A stretch of 64,000 nt of DNA from Anaerolineae bacterium (GCA_019913005.1 JAIOHL010000252.1:1-64000), one strand, 5' to 3'. Positions 8,266 to 18,341 are shown, numbered from the stretch's first letter. Notes: generated by a model not told the origin, from the sequence alone. Made by a program: numbers and translations.

Positions 8266-9375
8266 TTAGCTCCCGGTGACTCCAATTGGCGCGATATTGG
8301 GTTCAACGTAAATGGGGTTGCTTAAAATCCAGCAGCGTTCAATTCCTTTATATTCACGCCAAACCTCGACGCGATAGGCCCCCGGTTGGGAGGCGACATA
8401 GGTCAGATTCTCGACATTGGTCTCGTCCGCGACCACCTGTCCCCGAAAAATCATTTTGATGTGGGTGCGGACTGGCATCAACACTTGCAAGGTAACACCA
8501 TGCCCCAAACGAATACTATCCCCCATTTGGGCGGTTGCGCCCTGTGCTCCCTGCGCCGAATATCGAAAACCTTTGGCCTCACCGGGAATGCGGTAGCTAA
8601 TAAACGTGCTGCCCCGTGCTAAGGCTCGATAAATGATGTCGGCGTCGTGTTCCATTTCCCCGATCAAAGGGTGTTGGGTCAAGATATGGGTATTGACGCA
8701 GTTAAACAAAAAATCATAGGGGAACACGATGTGGGTAATCGGGCCAATTTTCATCGGCGTGCCGTGCGCATCAGAATTGCCGATACCCACGACCCGCTTG
8801 CCCTGTGCCAATAATTGATCCCATTTGGCGAGGGTTTCTTCGTCCGGGCCAATAATCGCGTCTTCAGGTGAAAACAAACGCCGCACACTCTTCAGCGGGT
8901 TTTCGAGGACGGCCTTAAACGAACTCATATAATTCCATATTTCGAGGCCTGTGTAGCCCTCAATATCCCAATCTACCCAAGGGATACCTTCAATATCTTC
9001 GCGCCAATCTACCCCTTTATCAAATGGATGGGCCAAAAAGGTCATGCCACCTGCGCGATTAACCGCTTTGATAAGAGCTTGGGGGTCGGGGGCATAACGA
9101 TTCATTTCGGTTTTGGCGTTGTAAACCAAGCAGTGATTGACTTGGGGCAGGCGGGTGCGGTCATGAATTTCTTGCCCGGTCAATAACAGAACGTAGCCAC
9201 GTTTTTCATCGCCATAATAACCCTGTACTCCATCAATCCAAATGTTGTGATCGGTTACGACCACAAAGTCGAGTTTGGTGGCAAGGGCAGCATCGGCGAT
9301 TTCGGAATGCCATGCTTCACCATCGGAGTAGGGGGTATGCATATGAAGATTGCCAATATATTCGTGATAGGCCAT
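8266..9375 (-). CDS. PHP-domain metal-dependent phosphoesterase
   Basis: 370 aa from the ATG at 9375 (MAYHEYIGNLHMHTPYSDGE). Upstream in-frame codons are unlikely to be translated, because the PHP domain begins at once. Metal-binding motifs of the PHP superfamily are present: HMHTPYSDGE, VVTDHN, LAHPFD and GNSDAHG. The domain covers about residues 5-270, followed by a beta-rich C-terminus. PHP proteins hydrolyse phosphoesters; this substrate is unknown. Its promoter side faces the DnaA-box region, so the gene reads away from the candidate origin. A second, different PHP protein is encoded at 14425-16206. Confidence 0.85.
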   Translation of the reverse strand: MAYHEYIGNLHMHTPYSDGEAWHSEIADAALATKLDFVVVTDHNIWIDGVQGYYGDEKRGYVLLLTGQEIHDRTRLPQVNHCLVYNAKTEMNRYAPDPQALIKAVNRAGGMTFLAHPFDKGVDWREDIEGIPWVDWDIEGYTGLEIWNYMSSFKAVLENPLKSVRRLFSPEDAIIGPDEETLAKWDQLLAQGKRVVGIGNSDAHGTPMKIGPITHIVFPYDFLFNCVNTHILTQHPLIGEMEHDADIIYRALARGSTFISYRIPGEAKGFRYSAQGAQGATAQMGDSIRLGHGVTLQVLMPVRTHIKMIFRGQVVADETNVENLTYVASQPGAYRVEVWREYKGIERCWILSNPIYVEPNIAPIGVTGS

Positions 9376-9495
9376 TGGATACCTAAGTTGAAAATTTGAA
9401 AAATTAAAATGACGACTGCAAAAAAGTTCGCTCAAAAATTGTACTCTTTTTTGGGGTGGAGCAGTGCGGGAAAATTTGGGTGGTGTGAACGAAAG

Positions 9496-9879
9496 TTATC
9501 AACACTTTTCCCACTATTTTTTATTTTTAAATAGTCGTAGTAGTAGAGAGAGGGTAACCTGTTGATAACTTTTTTCTCGATTATGACACGTCTATTAAAA
9601 TGGCTTAAGGGTGGGATTTTGAATATGTTGATTGATAAATCAGCATGTTGATAACTTGTTGATAACCTGTTCATAACTTTTTGAGTTATCAACAGGTTAT
9701 CAACAGTTAAGGTTTGTGTAAGAAGCGGAAAGGCAAGTTATCAACAGGTTATCAACAGGTTTGAAAAAGTTATGAACAGGCAACTTCCTCAATACTTCTT
9801 GATATGGCTTGTGGGAGCGGATGAACGTTATCAACAGAACAAATTATCTGTTGATAACTTGTTGATAACCTGTTGATAA
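9496..9879. other. oriC: Candidate chromosomal replication origin: array of DnaA-like boxes
   Basis: The gene-free stretch 9376-10002 holds 12 exact copies of TTATCAACA, one base from the classical DnaA box TTATCCACA. Plus-strand copies start at 9496, 9686, 9697, 9738, 9749 and 9828. Minus-strand copies start at 9560, 9646, 9657, 9849, 9860 and 9871. Two one-mismatch copies (TTATGAACA) lie at 9668 (minus) and 9770 (plus). Many are exactly 11 bp apart (9646/9657/9668, 9686/9697, 9738/9749, 9849/9860/9871), which places them on one helix face. An AT-rich tract and TAG triplets adjoin the leftmost minus box. No dnaA or dnaN is in the window, so the origin role is inferred from the boxes alone. 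Confidence 0.7.
9510..9559 (-). promoter_or_regulatory. Candidate unwinding element: GC spacer, DnaA-trio-like triplets, AT-rich tract
   Basis: Reading leftwards on the minus strand from the box at 9568-9560: a GGTTACCC spacer (9559-9552), then a run whose plus-strand form is TAG-TCG-TAG-TAG-TAG (9532-9546), then the AT tract 9513-9531 (TATTTTTTATTTTTAAATA). Box, GC spacer, 3'-GAT-5' trios and AT DNA is the order described for the basal unwinding system of bacterial origins. Assignment rests on motif order only. Confidence 0.5.
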
Positions 9880-9895
9880 GTCCTTTGTGGAGGTA

Positions 9896-10002
9896 AATCG
9901 GAAAACTAGCTTAATTCTAACTCTATTCTAACATAAGAGATTGTTGCGCGGATAGGATATAGTTGAGTTATAGTATAAAATTATATTCCACGAAGCGCGG
10001 TA
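9896..10002. other. AT-rich spacer right of the DnaA boxes
   Basis: Low-GC DNA with repeated TTCTAACTCTATTCTAAC and TATAGTATAAAATTATATT runs. It could be a second melting site or simply the 3' flank of the small gene at 10003. I see no gene here. Confidence 0.4.
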
Positions 10003-10212
10003 CTATTTTTTCTTCGATTTTCTGATCTGTTTTACCGTAGCATGTAAAAAGGCAAAATCGCCGCGTGCTGGCATGAGTTCATTGACTTCCACAATTTCAA
10101 AGGTGTTTTTGCCAATTTTGACGTGCCCCCCCACTTTCGGTTGCTCAAATTGATTGATAATTGCACCGGGGTGTGCGCCGCCGAGAACGACGTAACTCAC
10201 TTTATAGACCAT
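10003..10212 (-). CDS. Small conserved-looking hypothetical protein
   Basis: 69 aa, beta-rich with a basic tail (QIRKSKKK). It has GGAGCGGATCAG just upstream of the ATG, a good ribosome site. I do not recognise the family. It is preceded by the cyclic-nucleotide-binding gene with an 18-bp gap on the same strand, so the two likely form one transcript running towards the candidate origin. A small all-beta fold is plausible from the alternating pattern (VSYVVLGG, VKIGKNTFEIVEV). Confidence 0.65.
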   Translation of the reverse strand: MVYKVSYVVLGGAHPGAIINQFEQPKVGGHVKIGKNTFEIVEVNELMPARGDFAFLHATVKQIRKSKKK

Positions 10213-10230
10213 CTGATCCGCTCCTTGTAC

Positions 10231-10683
10231 CTAGCGCTTTGTGCTTCGTAGATTTTGGTGGCGCAGCTTGTAGGACAGGTCAATTGCTAGATTACGCATG
10301 ACCACAAACCCAATTGCGGTACTCGATTGACACAGTTGATTAAAACTGTCTCGATGAATAGCATCTACGATAGTTTCGTCGTTCATCGCTCGCACAGTCG
10401 CCGAGCGTGTGCCATAGTCAATGAGGGCGATCTCCCCAAAAATTTGACCCTGCCCCAAAAAAATCTTTGTTTCGGCGGGTGCTTGTCGGTTGGCTTGGAC
10501 GCTGATTTCGACCTGCCCACTGCGGATGATGTACATTTTCTCGCCTTCATCATCCTGCGAAAAAATCACTTGGTCTTCCTGATAGACCTCTTCTTGGCTA
10601 ATGGTAATGAGTGCCTCGATTTGTTCATTGGTTAGGCCATTAAACAATTCGACTGCTTTGTAGAGTTGTAATTGATTGGTCAC
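10231..10683 (-). CDS. Cyclic nucleotide-binding domain protein without HTH
   Basis: 150 aa consisting of one cNMP-binding (Crp-like) domain. The phosphate-binding cassette is intact: FGEIALIDYGTRSATV with the conserved Glu and Arg, so nucleotide binding is plausible. There is no helix-turn-helix or enzyme domain, unlike Crp/Fnr regulators, so it probably signals through a partner protein. The start is GTG at 10683 preceded by AGGAGAAGG. Its downstream neighbour is the 69-aa protein, and it diverges from hsp20-lon. Confidence 0.82.
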   Translation of the reverse strand: MTNQLQLYKAVELFNGLTNEQIEALITISQEEVYQEDQVIFSQDDEGEKMYIIRSGQVEISVQANRQAPAETKIFLGQGQIFGEIALIDYGTRSATVRAMNDETIVDAIHRDSFNQLCQSSTAIGFVVMRNLAIDLSYKLRHQNLRSTKR

Positions 10684-10782
10684 TGGAGCCTTCTCCTATG
10701 GCACTACAACATAATCTATTCTTTATTATAACGCCGCAATTTATTCCGAGTGCGTAGGCACTTTTTCTTGTGCAACTCTTAT

Positions 10783-10811
10783 TTGAGTACACTATATCGG
10801 TGTGGTATGAT
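10783..10811 (+). promoter_or_regulatory. Promoter of hsp20-lon
   Basis: TTGAGT (10783-10788), a 17-bp spacer and TATGAT (10806-10811). The expected start near 10818 places the hsp20 ATG at 10851 and rules out in-frame ATGs further upstream. Confidence 0.65.
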
Positions 10812-10850
10812 GAGTTTAATGCCTTTTACCAAAGTCAAGTAGGGATAAGC

Positions 10851-11297
10851 ATGTTTTTTGGTCAACCAGATGATGAGTTTTCAAAACTGCTTTCCACGTT
10901 AGAGGCGGTTTATACCCACAGCTTGGTACAACGGCGCGGCGGTAAACCTGCCGCTTGGCGTCCCCCAACCGATGTGTATGAAGCCGATGATCGTTTGATT
11001 GTCTGCGTTGAAATCGCGGGTATGCGGGATGGCGAATTTCATATTACGATTGATGAACGGCTTTTGATTATCAGTGGGGTGCGGATACGGGACTATGAAC
11101 ACCCCCAGCCATCATTGCACCAATTAGAAATTCGACATGGTGAGTTTAGGGTGGAATTGATGCTGCCATGGGCAGTAGATCGCAGCCGGATTGAAGCGAA
11201 TTATCGGGATGGTTTTTTGCAGGTAGAACTTCCCCGTCGTCAAGATCGTCAAATTCACATCATCAATGTCCGCATAGATGAAACTGACGAAGAATAA
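10851..11297 (+). CDS. Hsp20/alpha-crystallin small heat-shock protein
   Basis: 148 aa from the ATG at 10851 (MFFGQPDDEF), which has AGGGAT upstream and lies just past a good promoter. The alpha-crystallin domain spans about residues 38-140: WRPPTDVYEADDRLIVCVEIAGM, RLLIISGVR and a final DGFLQVELPR before a short tail. The usual C-terminal IxI-like anchor appears as IHIINV. It acts as an ATP-independent holdase for unfolding proteins in the cytoplasm. Lon protease follows 57 bp downstream, so holding and degradation of damaged proteins are probably co-expressed. Confidence 0.9.
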   Translation: MFFGQPDDEFSKLLSTLEAVYTHSLVQRRGGKPAAWRPPTDVYEADDRLIVCVEIAGMRDGEFHITIDERLLIISGVRIRDYEHPQPSLHQLEIRHGEFRVELMLPWAVDRSRIEANYRDGFLQVELPRRQDRQIHIINVRIDETDEE

Positions 11298-11354
11298 GTT
11301 GTCTGGCATGACAACAACCGTGCGTTAAAGCACCACAAGGATAGTAAAAATTCT

Positions 11355-13946
11355 ATGGATAATATGACTTGGCATGATGGCCTTGTTGAAATTGAGCTAA
11401 CAGACTCGCCACTAGCCGCATGGTTTGCAGGCAAGTCGGGTAAGTCAGAAGAGACCAAACGTCAGATTAGTGTTACAACCCCAGAAGACAACGGCGAACC
11501 CTCTGACGAAGACACTGAAATTCCCCCTATTCCAAGCGAACTGCCTATTTTGCCCTTACGCGGCATTGTGGTCTTTCCGCAGACGGCAATTCCTTTAACC
11601 GTTGGGCAGCCGCGTTCGATTCGCTTGGTGGATGAAGTCGCCACGACGGGTCGGATTATTGGGCTGTTTGCGGCCAAAGACCCGATGCAAGAAACACCGG
11701 GGCCGGATGAGATTTATAAAATCGGTACGCTGGCCCAAATTCATCGCTTGTTCCGTGCGCCTGACGGCACGATTCGACTGCTGGTGCAGGGTTTGTCACG
11801 GATTCGGATTGAAGAATACACCACTCAAGAACCCTATCTTAAGGCCAAAGTTGATCTTGCACCCGAATCGTTGGAAGAAACCATCGAAGTTGAAGCCCTG
11901 ATGCGCAATATCGTTGAGCAGTTTGGCCGCTTGGCTGATCTTGTGCCGAGTATCCCCGGCGAACTGATTTCGTCGGCACTGAACTTGGATGACCCACTGC
12001 AATTGGTTTATACAGTGGCGACGTATATTCGCATTGATCTCGAAGATCAGCAGAAACTGTTGGAACTGGACAGTGTGATCGAAAAACTGCACAGCCTCAT
12101 GCAGATTATGAGCAAGGAACTTGAAGTCCTTGAACTCGGTCACAAAATTCAGACTGAAGCCCAATCCGAGATGGAAAAAGTGCAGCGTGAGTATTTCCTG
12201 CGCGAACAACTAAAGGCCATCCAACGCGAATTGGGTGAAGGCGACGAACAGACGCTTGAAATTGAGGAGTTTCGCCAAAAAATCGCTGAAATTCACATGT
12301 CGGAAGAGGCCGAACGCGAGGCCCGTCGAGAACTAGACCGCCTTGCCAAATTGCCCACTGCTGCCGCTGAATATGGCGTAATTCGCACCTATCTGGATTG
12401 GCTGGTGAATCTGCCGTGGGACAAGCGTACCGCCGATAACCTTGATATTGCCCATGCACGCACAATTTTGGATGAGGATCATTATGACCTCGAAGACATC
12501 AAAGAGCGCATTTTGGAATATCTGGCTGTGCGTAAAATCCGCTTGGAACGGGCCGATCAACTTGCCAAACTGACCGGGGATGACAAAATCCGGCGGCGGC
12601 GGGAGGGTGCGATTCTATGCTTTATTGGCCCGCCCGGTGTGGGTAAAACTTCGCTGGGGGCTTCCATTGCACGGGCGATGGGCCGCAAATTTGTCCGCAT
12701 GAGTTTGGGTGGGGTGCGTGATGAAGCCGAAATTCGCGGTTTCCGCCGAACCTATGTGGGGGCCATGCCGGGGCGGATTATCCAAACCCTGCGTCGGGCC
12801 GAAACCCGCAACCCGATTATGATGCTGGACGAGATTGACAAGCTCGGTCACGATTTCCGGGGCGATCCGGCGGCGGCATTGTTGGAAGTGCTTGACCCTG
12901 AGCAGAACAACGAATTCCGTGACCACTATTTGGATGTGGCGTTCGATTTATCTGAAACGATTTTCGTCACAACCGCCAACGAACTTGATACGATTCCACC
13001 ACCCCTGCTTGACCGTATGGAGATTATTGAACTCAGCGGCTATACTGAGCGTGAGAAGGTGCAAATCGCCAAGCAGTATTTGGTGCCGCGTCAAATCCAA
13101 GAGAATGGTCTGTTCCCTGAAGAAATCAGCTTTAATGACGAAGCGATTGTCGAGATTATTCAGGACTATACCCGTGAAGCTGGGGTGCGTAACTTGGAAC
13201 GGCAAATCGGCAAGGCGGCCCGCAAGGTGGTGACCCGCATCGCCGAGGGCAAAGATAAGCGGGTAGTGGTGACACGTGAAAAAGTCCATGATTTATTGGG
13301 TCATCCACCCTTTGGTTATCGTACCGAGATTGAGCAGCGTGTCAAACGTCCGGGGGTGGCGACTGGCTTGGCCGTCACATCGGTTGGTGGTGATGTGCTG
13401 TTTATTGAGGCTACCGAGATGCCGGGGCGCAGTGGATTCCAACTCACCGGACATTTGGGTGAGGTCATGCAGGAAAGTGCGCGGGCGGCGTTTAGCTATC
13501 TGCGGTCACGGGCAGAGGAATTGGGGGTCAAGCCGAATTATTTTGATGGGCACGACATCCACCTGCATGTACCTGCCGGAGCGCAGCCGAAAGATGGCCC
13601 ATCCGCCGGGGTAGCCATTACTGCGGCACTGGCATCGCTGGCAACAGGCCGATTGGCGCGTAGTAATGTGGCGATGACAGGCGAAATTACCTTACATGGT
13701 TTGGTGCTACCCGTCGGAGGCATCAAAGATAAAGTCTTGGCAGCGCACCGACTTGGCTTAGATACGGTGATTCTTCCGGCCCGGAATAAGCCTGAATTAG
13801 AAAAGCTACCGGATGAAGTGCGTAATGCCATGAAGTTTGTGTTGGCAAAGACGGTGGATGAAGCGCTCCAAGCGGCCCTTGAGCCAATTGGCAATGAGGC
13901 GGAATCGCGTCGTCAGTATGTTCAACATACAGATTTATACGCCTAG
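11355..13946 (+). CDS. lon: ATP-dependent Lon protease
   Basis: 863 aa, a cytoplasmic AAA+ serine protease for misfolded and regulatory proteins. An N-terminal extension of about 60 acidic residues precedes the LON substrate-binding domain (about 65-270, starting [14 protein letters not shown]). The AAA module has Walker [10 protein letters not shown] at about 424-432 and [10 protein letters not shown] as Walker B. The C-terminal protease has the Ser-Lys dyad: Ser750 in KDGPSAG and Lys793 in GGIKDK, 43 residues apart as in E. coli Lon. Full length and intact. An alternative start is the ATG three codons later (MTWHD). Confidence 0.97.
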   Translation: MDNMTWHDGLVEIELTDSPLAAWFAGKSGKSEETKRQISVTTPEDNGEPSDEDTEIPPIPSELPILPLRGIVVFPQTAIPLTVGQPRSIRLVDEVATTGRIIGLFAAKDPMQETPGPDEIYKIGTLAQIHRLFRAPDGTIRLLVQGLSRIRIEEYTTQEPYLKAKVDLAPESLEETIEVEALMRNIVEQFGRLADLVPSIPGELISSALNLDDPLQLVYTVATYIRIDLEDQQKLLELDSVIEKLHSLMQIMSKELEVLELGHKIQTEAQSEMEKVQREYFLREQLKAIQRELGEGDEQTLEIEEFRQKIAEIHMSEEAEREARRELDRLAKLPTAAAEYGVIRTYLDWLVNLPWDKRTADNLDIAHARTILDEDHYDLEDIKERILEYLAVRKIRLERADQLAKLTGDDKIRRRREGAILCFIGPPGVGKTSLGASIARAMGRKFVRMSLGGVRDEAEIRGFRRTYVGAMPGRIIQTLRRAETRNPIMMLDEIDKLGHDFRGDPAAALLEVLDPEQNNEFRDHYLDVAFDLSETIFVTTANELDTIPPPLLDRMEIIELSGYTEREKVQIAKQYLVPRQIQENGLFPEEISFNDEAIVEIIQDYTREAGVRNLERQIGKAARKVVTRIAEGKDKRVVVTREKVHDLLGHPPFGYRTEIEQRVKRPGVATGLAVTSVGGDVLFIEATEMPGRSGFQLTGHLGEVMQESARAAFSYLRSRAEELGVKPNYFDGHDIHLHVPAGAQPKDGPSAGVAITAALASLATGRLARSNVAMTGEITLHGLVLPVGGIKDKVLAAHRLGLDTVILPARNKPELEKLPDEVRNAMKFVLAKTVDEALQAALEPIGNEAESRRQYVQHTDLYA

Positions 13947-13981
13947 AGCTTTTTGGAGCCGGGGAAAGCGAGAGGATAGCG

Positions 13982-14335
13982 TTGCCCAAAGTAATGATTG
14001 TGGATGATGACCGAACAACGACATCGCTCCTAAAACAATTGTTGGAGATGGATGATTTTGAGGTCATGGTCGTTCCACGCGGATTAGATGCTTTTCAAAA
14101 AGCCCAAGAATTCCGCCCGGACGTGTTTCTAGTAGATTACTACCTCGCGGATATTGCTGGGGTAGATTTTGTGCGCCAGCTAAGGGCCTCCAAAGATTTC
14201 TTGACAACGCCGGTGGTCATGGCCTCCGGGCGGGATGTTGAGCGCGAGGCCAAAGAAGCGGGGGCCAACCTATTTTTGGTGAAACCGTTTGAACCGGATC
14301 AACTTGCCGTTCATTTCAATAAATTGATTGGGTAA
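13982..14335 (+). CDS. Stand-alone response-regulator receiver domain
   Basis: 117 aa from a TTG start. One receiver domain with the acidic pocket (VDDD), the phospho-acceptor Asp in FLVDYY, the switch Ser in MASGRD and the Lys of FLVKPFEP. There is no output domain, so it likely acts by protein contact as a phosphorelay intermediate or adaptor. No histidine kinase is in the window. It lies 36 bp after lon and 90 bp before the PHP-AlbA gene. Confidence 0.88.
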   Translation: MPKVMIVDDDRTTTSLLKQLLEMDDFEVMVVPRGLDAFQKAQEFRPDVFLVDYYLADIAGVDFVRQLRASKDFLTTPVVMASGRDVEREAKEAGANLFLVKPFEPDQLAVHFNKLIG

Positions 14336-14424
14336 TGCTTTCCGCAAATGAGTTTTAAGGCCTTGCAGCGTCTCGACCACTGTCTGCGTGGCCTATCTGA
14401 GATTATTGATGCGGAGAGAATGTA

Positions 14425-16206
14425 GTGTCATCAGGAAGATCGAAACAAACCAAGTGGTATCGGATGGATTTGCATCTGCATACCCCCGGCTCGGTAGATT
14501 ACCAAGAGCCAAATGTTACCTATCTGGATATATTGCGAAAAGCCGAACTGCGCGGCCTCGACATCATCGCCTTCACTGACCATAACACGGTGCGGGGTTA
14601 TGCCGAGATGATGCAGGAGATTGAACAACTCGAATTTTTGGAGCGGTTAGGGCGAGTTGAACCCGATGAGGTACGCCGTCTCAATGAATATCACCGTCTG
14701 CTGGACAAGATGCTTGTCTTGCCCGGTTTTGAATTTACCGCGACCTTTGGCTTTCATATCATCGGCGTGTTTTCACCCAAGACCCCCATTCGCAAATTGG
14801 AACATATTTTGTTGAGCCTGCGTGTTCCGCCGGATGCGATGGATGAAGGCAATCCTGCGACGGGAGCATCGTCGGATGTACTGACCGCCTATCGGTTAAT
14901 CAATGAGGGCGGGGGGATTGTCATTGCGGCGCATGTCAATTCGACAAATGGGGTCGCCATGCGCGGCTTTGATTTTGGCGGACAAACCAAAATCGCCTAT
15001 ACCCAAGACCCCTATCTCCATGCGCTGGAAGTGACCGATCTTGAAAAACGAACTCGTATGACGACGGCGCGTTTTTTTGATGGGTCGAAGCCGGAATATC
15101 CACGCCGGATGCGCTGTATTCAGGGGTCGGATGCCCACCGCCTGAATGCTGACCCGCGCAGTATGGGCAAAAATCTAGGTATCGGGGATCGCATTACGGA
15201 AATCGCCCTGCCGGAGCGCAGTTTTGCCGCACTGGTGCAGGTATTCCAAAGCACGGATTTTGCCAGCACCCGGCCCTATCGCAGCACGCGGGACCCGTAT
15301 GACCATATTCAGGCGGCGCGTGAAGAAGGCCCTAGCATTGTGCAGTCGTTCCATGAATTTATGGCGAAGCGCAACGGCTATTTGTATAACATCGTGGCGG
15401 ATGTGTGCGCGATGGCAAATACCAACGGTGGCACGATTTACATCGGGTGCAATGAAAATCCCAAAAAGAAGCCCATCGGGGTTGAAAAAATCGCCCAAGA
15501 AATTGACCACCTCTACGACGAGATTGACAGCAAGATCACACCCAAACTGGAAGTCGAAATAGACGCGCAGGAAAGTCAGGGTATCCCGATTGTCCGTATC
15601 CGGGTGCTACGTGGCCCGGATGTGCCGTATGCGATTGACGAAAACAAGATTTATGTGCGGGACGAAACCGAAACGTCGTTAGCGGTGCGAGATGAGATTG
15701 TTCAATTGGTACAGCGAGCCATGCTGTCGAATATGCCTGTGCCTGCGATGCCGATTTTGCCTCCTTCCAAAGAAACGATCATATTGCCTCAAGTGACTGC
15801 CCATGAGACCGGGGAGTTTACGGTGGTGGAAGTGCCAGAGGGTGGGGCTACACCCCCGCTGACAGGGGTTGAAATTGCCAGCACCGAGGAGCGCAACGGC
15901 AAGTTTTATCACACGATGCACGACCTACGAAATGGCAGCGTAGTGCGGAATGTGACCCGCGCTTCGGCCCGCCGTTTGTGGCATTACGCCATTACCGAAC
16001 ATGAAAACCAGACCTTTGACCCGCGTGCCGTGTATTGGATTGGCGATATTGGTCTGATTAAGCGCTATGAACGCGGCAACGAAATTCGTTACGATTTGGC
16101 CCAGCGCCAAAACGGGCAAACGCGCATCTATTATGGCGTGACGGTTGAGGGGCTGCATGGGGCGTGGCAGGTCTTTGCGGAAGCTGATGACGAACATCAT
16201 GAATAA
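14425..16206 (+). CDS. PHP phosphoesterase fused to an AlbA/Schlafen-type domain
   Basis: 593 aa from a GTG start. The N-terminal PHP domain spans about residues 10-290: [33 protein letters not shown] and GSDAHR, with metal ligands in place. A second domain at about 305-435 contains [19 protein letters not shown] and IYVRDETET, the signature of the AlbA_2/AAA_4 (Schlafen-like) putative nucleic-acid-binding fold. The C-terminal 150 residues are unassigned. The pairing suggests a phosphoesterase recruited to nucleic acid, but the substrate is unknown. It follows the receiver protein on the same strand. Confidence 0.8.
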   Translation: MSSGRSKQTKWYRMDLHLHTPGSVDYQEPNVTYLDILRKAELRGLDIIAFTDHNTVRGYAEMMQEIEQLEFLERLGRVEPDEVRRLNEYHRLLDKMLVLPGFEFTATFGFHIIGVFSPKTPIRKLEHILLSLRVPPDAMDEGNPATGASSDVLTAYRLINEGGGIVIAAHVNSTNGVAMRGFDFGGQTKIAYTQDPYLHALEVTDLEKRTRMTTARFFDGSKPEYPRRMRCIQGSDAHRLNADPRSMGKNLGIGDRITEIALPERSFAALVQVFQSTDFASTRPYRSTRDPYDHIQAAREEGPSIVQSFHEFMAKRNGYLYNIVADVCAMANTNGGTIYIGCNENPKKKPIGVEKIAQEIDHLYDEIDSKITPKLEVEIDAQESQGIPIVRIRVLRGPDVPYAIDENKIYVRDETETSLAVRDEIVQLVQRAMLSNMPVPAMPILPPSKETIILPQVTAHETGEFTVVEVPEGGATPPLTGVEIASTEERNGKFYHTMHDLRNGSVVRNVTRASARRLWHYAITEHENQTFDPRAVYWIGDIGLIKRYERGNEIRYDLAQRQNGQTRIYYGVTVEGLHGAWQVFAEADDEHHE

Positions 16207-16249
16207 TCAGCATGAAGCGGAGGCCAATGATGAATACCATGAATAAGAG

Positions 16250-18286
16250 GTGGGGAATCGTTTGGTAAATTACTCCCCTCTGCGCCGTTGGGAATGGATT
16301 TCCGCCGTTGGCATCCTTTTGCTGGCGGCGTTTTTGCGTCTTCACGCCCCCGACATCACCGAATTTAAACGGGACGAGGCCACCCTGTCGCGGCTATCGC
16401 TCAATTTGGCACAGGGCAAGGATTTTCCTGTTTTAGGGATTGGGTCGTCGGTGGGTTTCCCTAATTCGCCGATGAATGTTTATCTGTTGGCTATCCCCTA
16501 TGCCGCTGGTAATAACCCGATTTTGGCAACCCTGTTTGTCGGATTTCTCAACGTGCTGGCGGTGGCGCTGACATGGCGAGTGGCACGGCGCTATTTTGGG
16601 GCAGAGGCGGCGCTGGTAGCAGGCTTTTTGTATGCGGTCAGTCCTTGGGCGGTCATTTATTCCCGCAAAATCTGGGCACAGGATATGCTGCCGCCGTTTG
16701 TGATTGCTACAGTTCTGACAGGTTTGTTGGGATTAGTCGAAGTCAAAGCCAAGCGATGGGCGCAGTTTTGGCATTTACCCCTGCTGGCGATCACGGCCCA
16801 AATCCATTTCGCGGCGGTCATTCTCGCCCCGATTTCGCTGTTAATGGTCGGGTTGGGATGGTGCAGAATACGGCGGGAATTTTGGTTCGGGTTGGTGGGG
16901 GCGGTATTGCTGTGTATGCCGTTCGTGTATGGCCTGTATCAAGATGATTGGTTGAGTCTCAGCAAGATACAGGACAGCCTTGAACGCAGCCGCAACAGTA
17001 ACCCCGGTGATGTCACCCCGATTGTTGAAAATCCGCGAGAGATCCGCAGCACGGCGCTTGATTATGTGTGGTTCACCATCGCGGGTAAAAATATCCATTC
17101 ACTGACGGGGGCAAATCAATTTCAGCAATATTTGGACGAGATGCCACCTGCCTATGGGGTGTTTAATCTTGTGCCAATCGGGGTGGTGATGGCGGCGCTT
17201 GGATTGGGGGTGATGGCTTGGCGCAAATCGGCCCAACGACCCATTTTGCTAGTGCTACTGGTTTGGTTGATTGTTCCGGTGGCGGCCTATATCTATACAT
17301 GGACAGCCGTGCAGCCGCATTATTTTATCCCGATGATGCCCGCCGCGTTTATTGTGGTGGGGGCGGGAGTTGCCCAATTAAAAAAAATCTGTGTCTTGGG
17401 ACACGGGGCGAAATCCACCGTGCATAGGCAAACATCAGTAAGCCAACATCGGAGACAGCCTTTGGAATTCGCCACCAGCATCCTTGTTTGGGTGGCTTTC
17501 GGTGTGATTGGGATGTTGCAAATCTGGCTGATGCTGGGCCTGCTAAATTTTCTAAATACGCATGACACGATGGGGGGGTTTGGTACACCGCTGGGGTATT
17601 TGCTGGATGTGCGTCAGACAATTTTGGATGCCGACGCGGATGGGGTGTTGGTCGTCAGCGAGGGCGATTCCGTGTTGTATGACAATGAGCCTGCTGTGTG
17701 GGATGCGCTGTTGGATGGGGCGGGAGAGGTGCGTTTTGTAAATCCCGCTCATTTGTGGGTTGTGCCTGCCGAACCGACGCTACTTCTGGTGTCCCCGACG
17801 GTTGACCGTGATTTGATGCCGATTACGCCAGAGGTACAACCCTATAAAACACTGGCACTGCGTCCGGGGGAAGGAGTATATCAAATTTGGCAAAACCCAT
17901 TACCAAGTGTGGCGGGGACACGAACGGCTGTGGAGGCTCATTTTGCGAATGGGGTGGTGTTGGAATCCATCTGGCGTGATGCGAATGAATTATGGTTGGT
18001 GTGGCGTGTGCCGGATGCCCAAGCCGGAATGCAATATATCGCGTTTGTACATGGCTTGGATGCCCATGACCAAAAATTGGGGCAGACCGACTTACCGTTT
18101 TGGCCGGGTGGGTATTGGCAAGTGGGCGATAAAGTATTGGTACATGCCCAATTAAATTTGGACGGGGTGCAGAAATTGAGCATCGGCATATATCGGTTTT
18201 TGGCGGATGGGAACTATCAAAACAGCGAATTGTTGGATGCGGAAGGGCGCTATCTGGCGCAGTCGCTGGTGATTGAAAACCAATAA
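16250..18286 (+). CDS. Polytopic membrane glycosyltransferase (GT39/ArnT-like)
   Basis: 678 aa from a GTG start. About 10-12 hydrophobic helices fill residues 15-430, followed by a large soluble C-terminal domain (about 440-678). The first extracytoplasmic loop has FKRDEATLSRLS, matching the acidic motif of GT-C enzymes that use polyprenyl-phosphate sugars. Likely transfers a sugar to lipid or protein outside the membrane. A polar, basic insert interrupts the last membrane segments (about residues 383-405). It starts 43 bp after the PHP-AlbA stop. Acceptor unknown. Confidence 0.8.
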   Translation: MGNRLVNYSPLRRWEWISAVGILLLAAFLRLHAPDITEFKRDEATLSRLSLNLAQGKDFPVLGIGSSVGFPNSPMNVYLLAIPYAAGNNPILATLFVGFLNVLAVALTWRVARRYFGAEAALVAGFLYAVSPWAVIYSRKIWAQDMLPPFVIATVLTGLLGLVEVKAKRWAQFWHLPLLAITAQIHFAAVILAPISLLMVGLGWCRIRREFWFGLVGAVLLCMPFVYGLYQDDWLSLSKIQDSLERSRNSNPGDVTPIVENPREIRSTALDYVWFTIAGKNIHSLTGANQFQQYLDEMPPAYGVFNLVPIGVVMAALGLGVMAWRKSAQRPILLVLLVWLIVPVAAYIYTWTAVQPHYFIPMMPAAFIVVGAGVAQLKKICVLGHGAKSTVHRQTSVSQHRRQPLEFATSILVWVAFGVIGMLQIWLMLGLLNFLNTHDTMGGFGTPLGYLLDVRQTILDADADGVLVVSEGDSVLYDNEPAVWDALLDGAGEVRFVNPAHLWVVPAEPTLLLVSPTVDRDLMPITPEVQPYKTLALRPGEGVYQIWQNPLPSVAGTRTAVEAHFANGVVLESIWRDANELWLVWRVPDAQAGMQYIAFVHGLDAHDQKLGQTDLPFWPGGYWQVGDKVLVHAQLNLDGVQKLSIGIYRFLADGNYQNSELLDAEGRYLAQSLVIENQ

Positions 18287-18341
18287 AATCGTCCACCCCC
18301 TGCCATACATGCAGCAAGAGATGGACGAAGGTCTCAACAAC

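Noticed and set aside
9432-9692. Open frame of 86 codons on the minus strand
   Set aside because: It is formed by the repeated DnaA-like boxes and AT-rich DNA, has a repetitive composition (RLSTSYQH, INRLPSLYYY) and overlaps the upstream region of the PHP gene.
10770-10850. Upstream start for the Hsp20 gene
   Set aside because: It would place the start before the promoter's -10 box at 10806-10811; the extra residues are not part of the fold.
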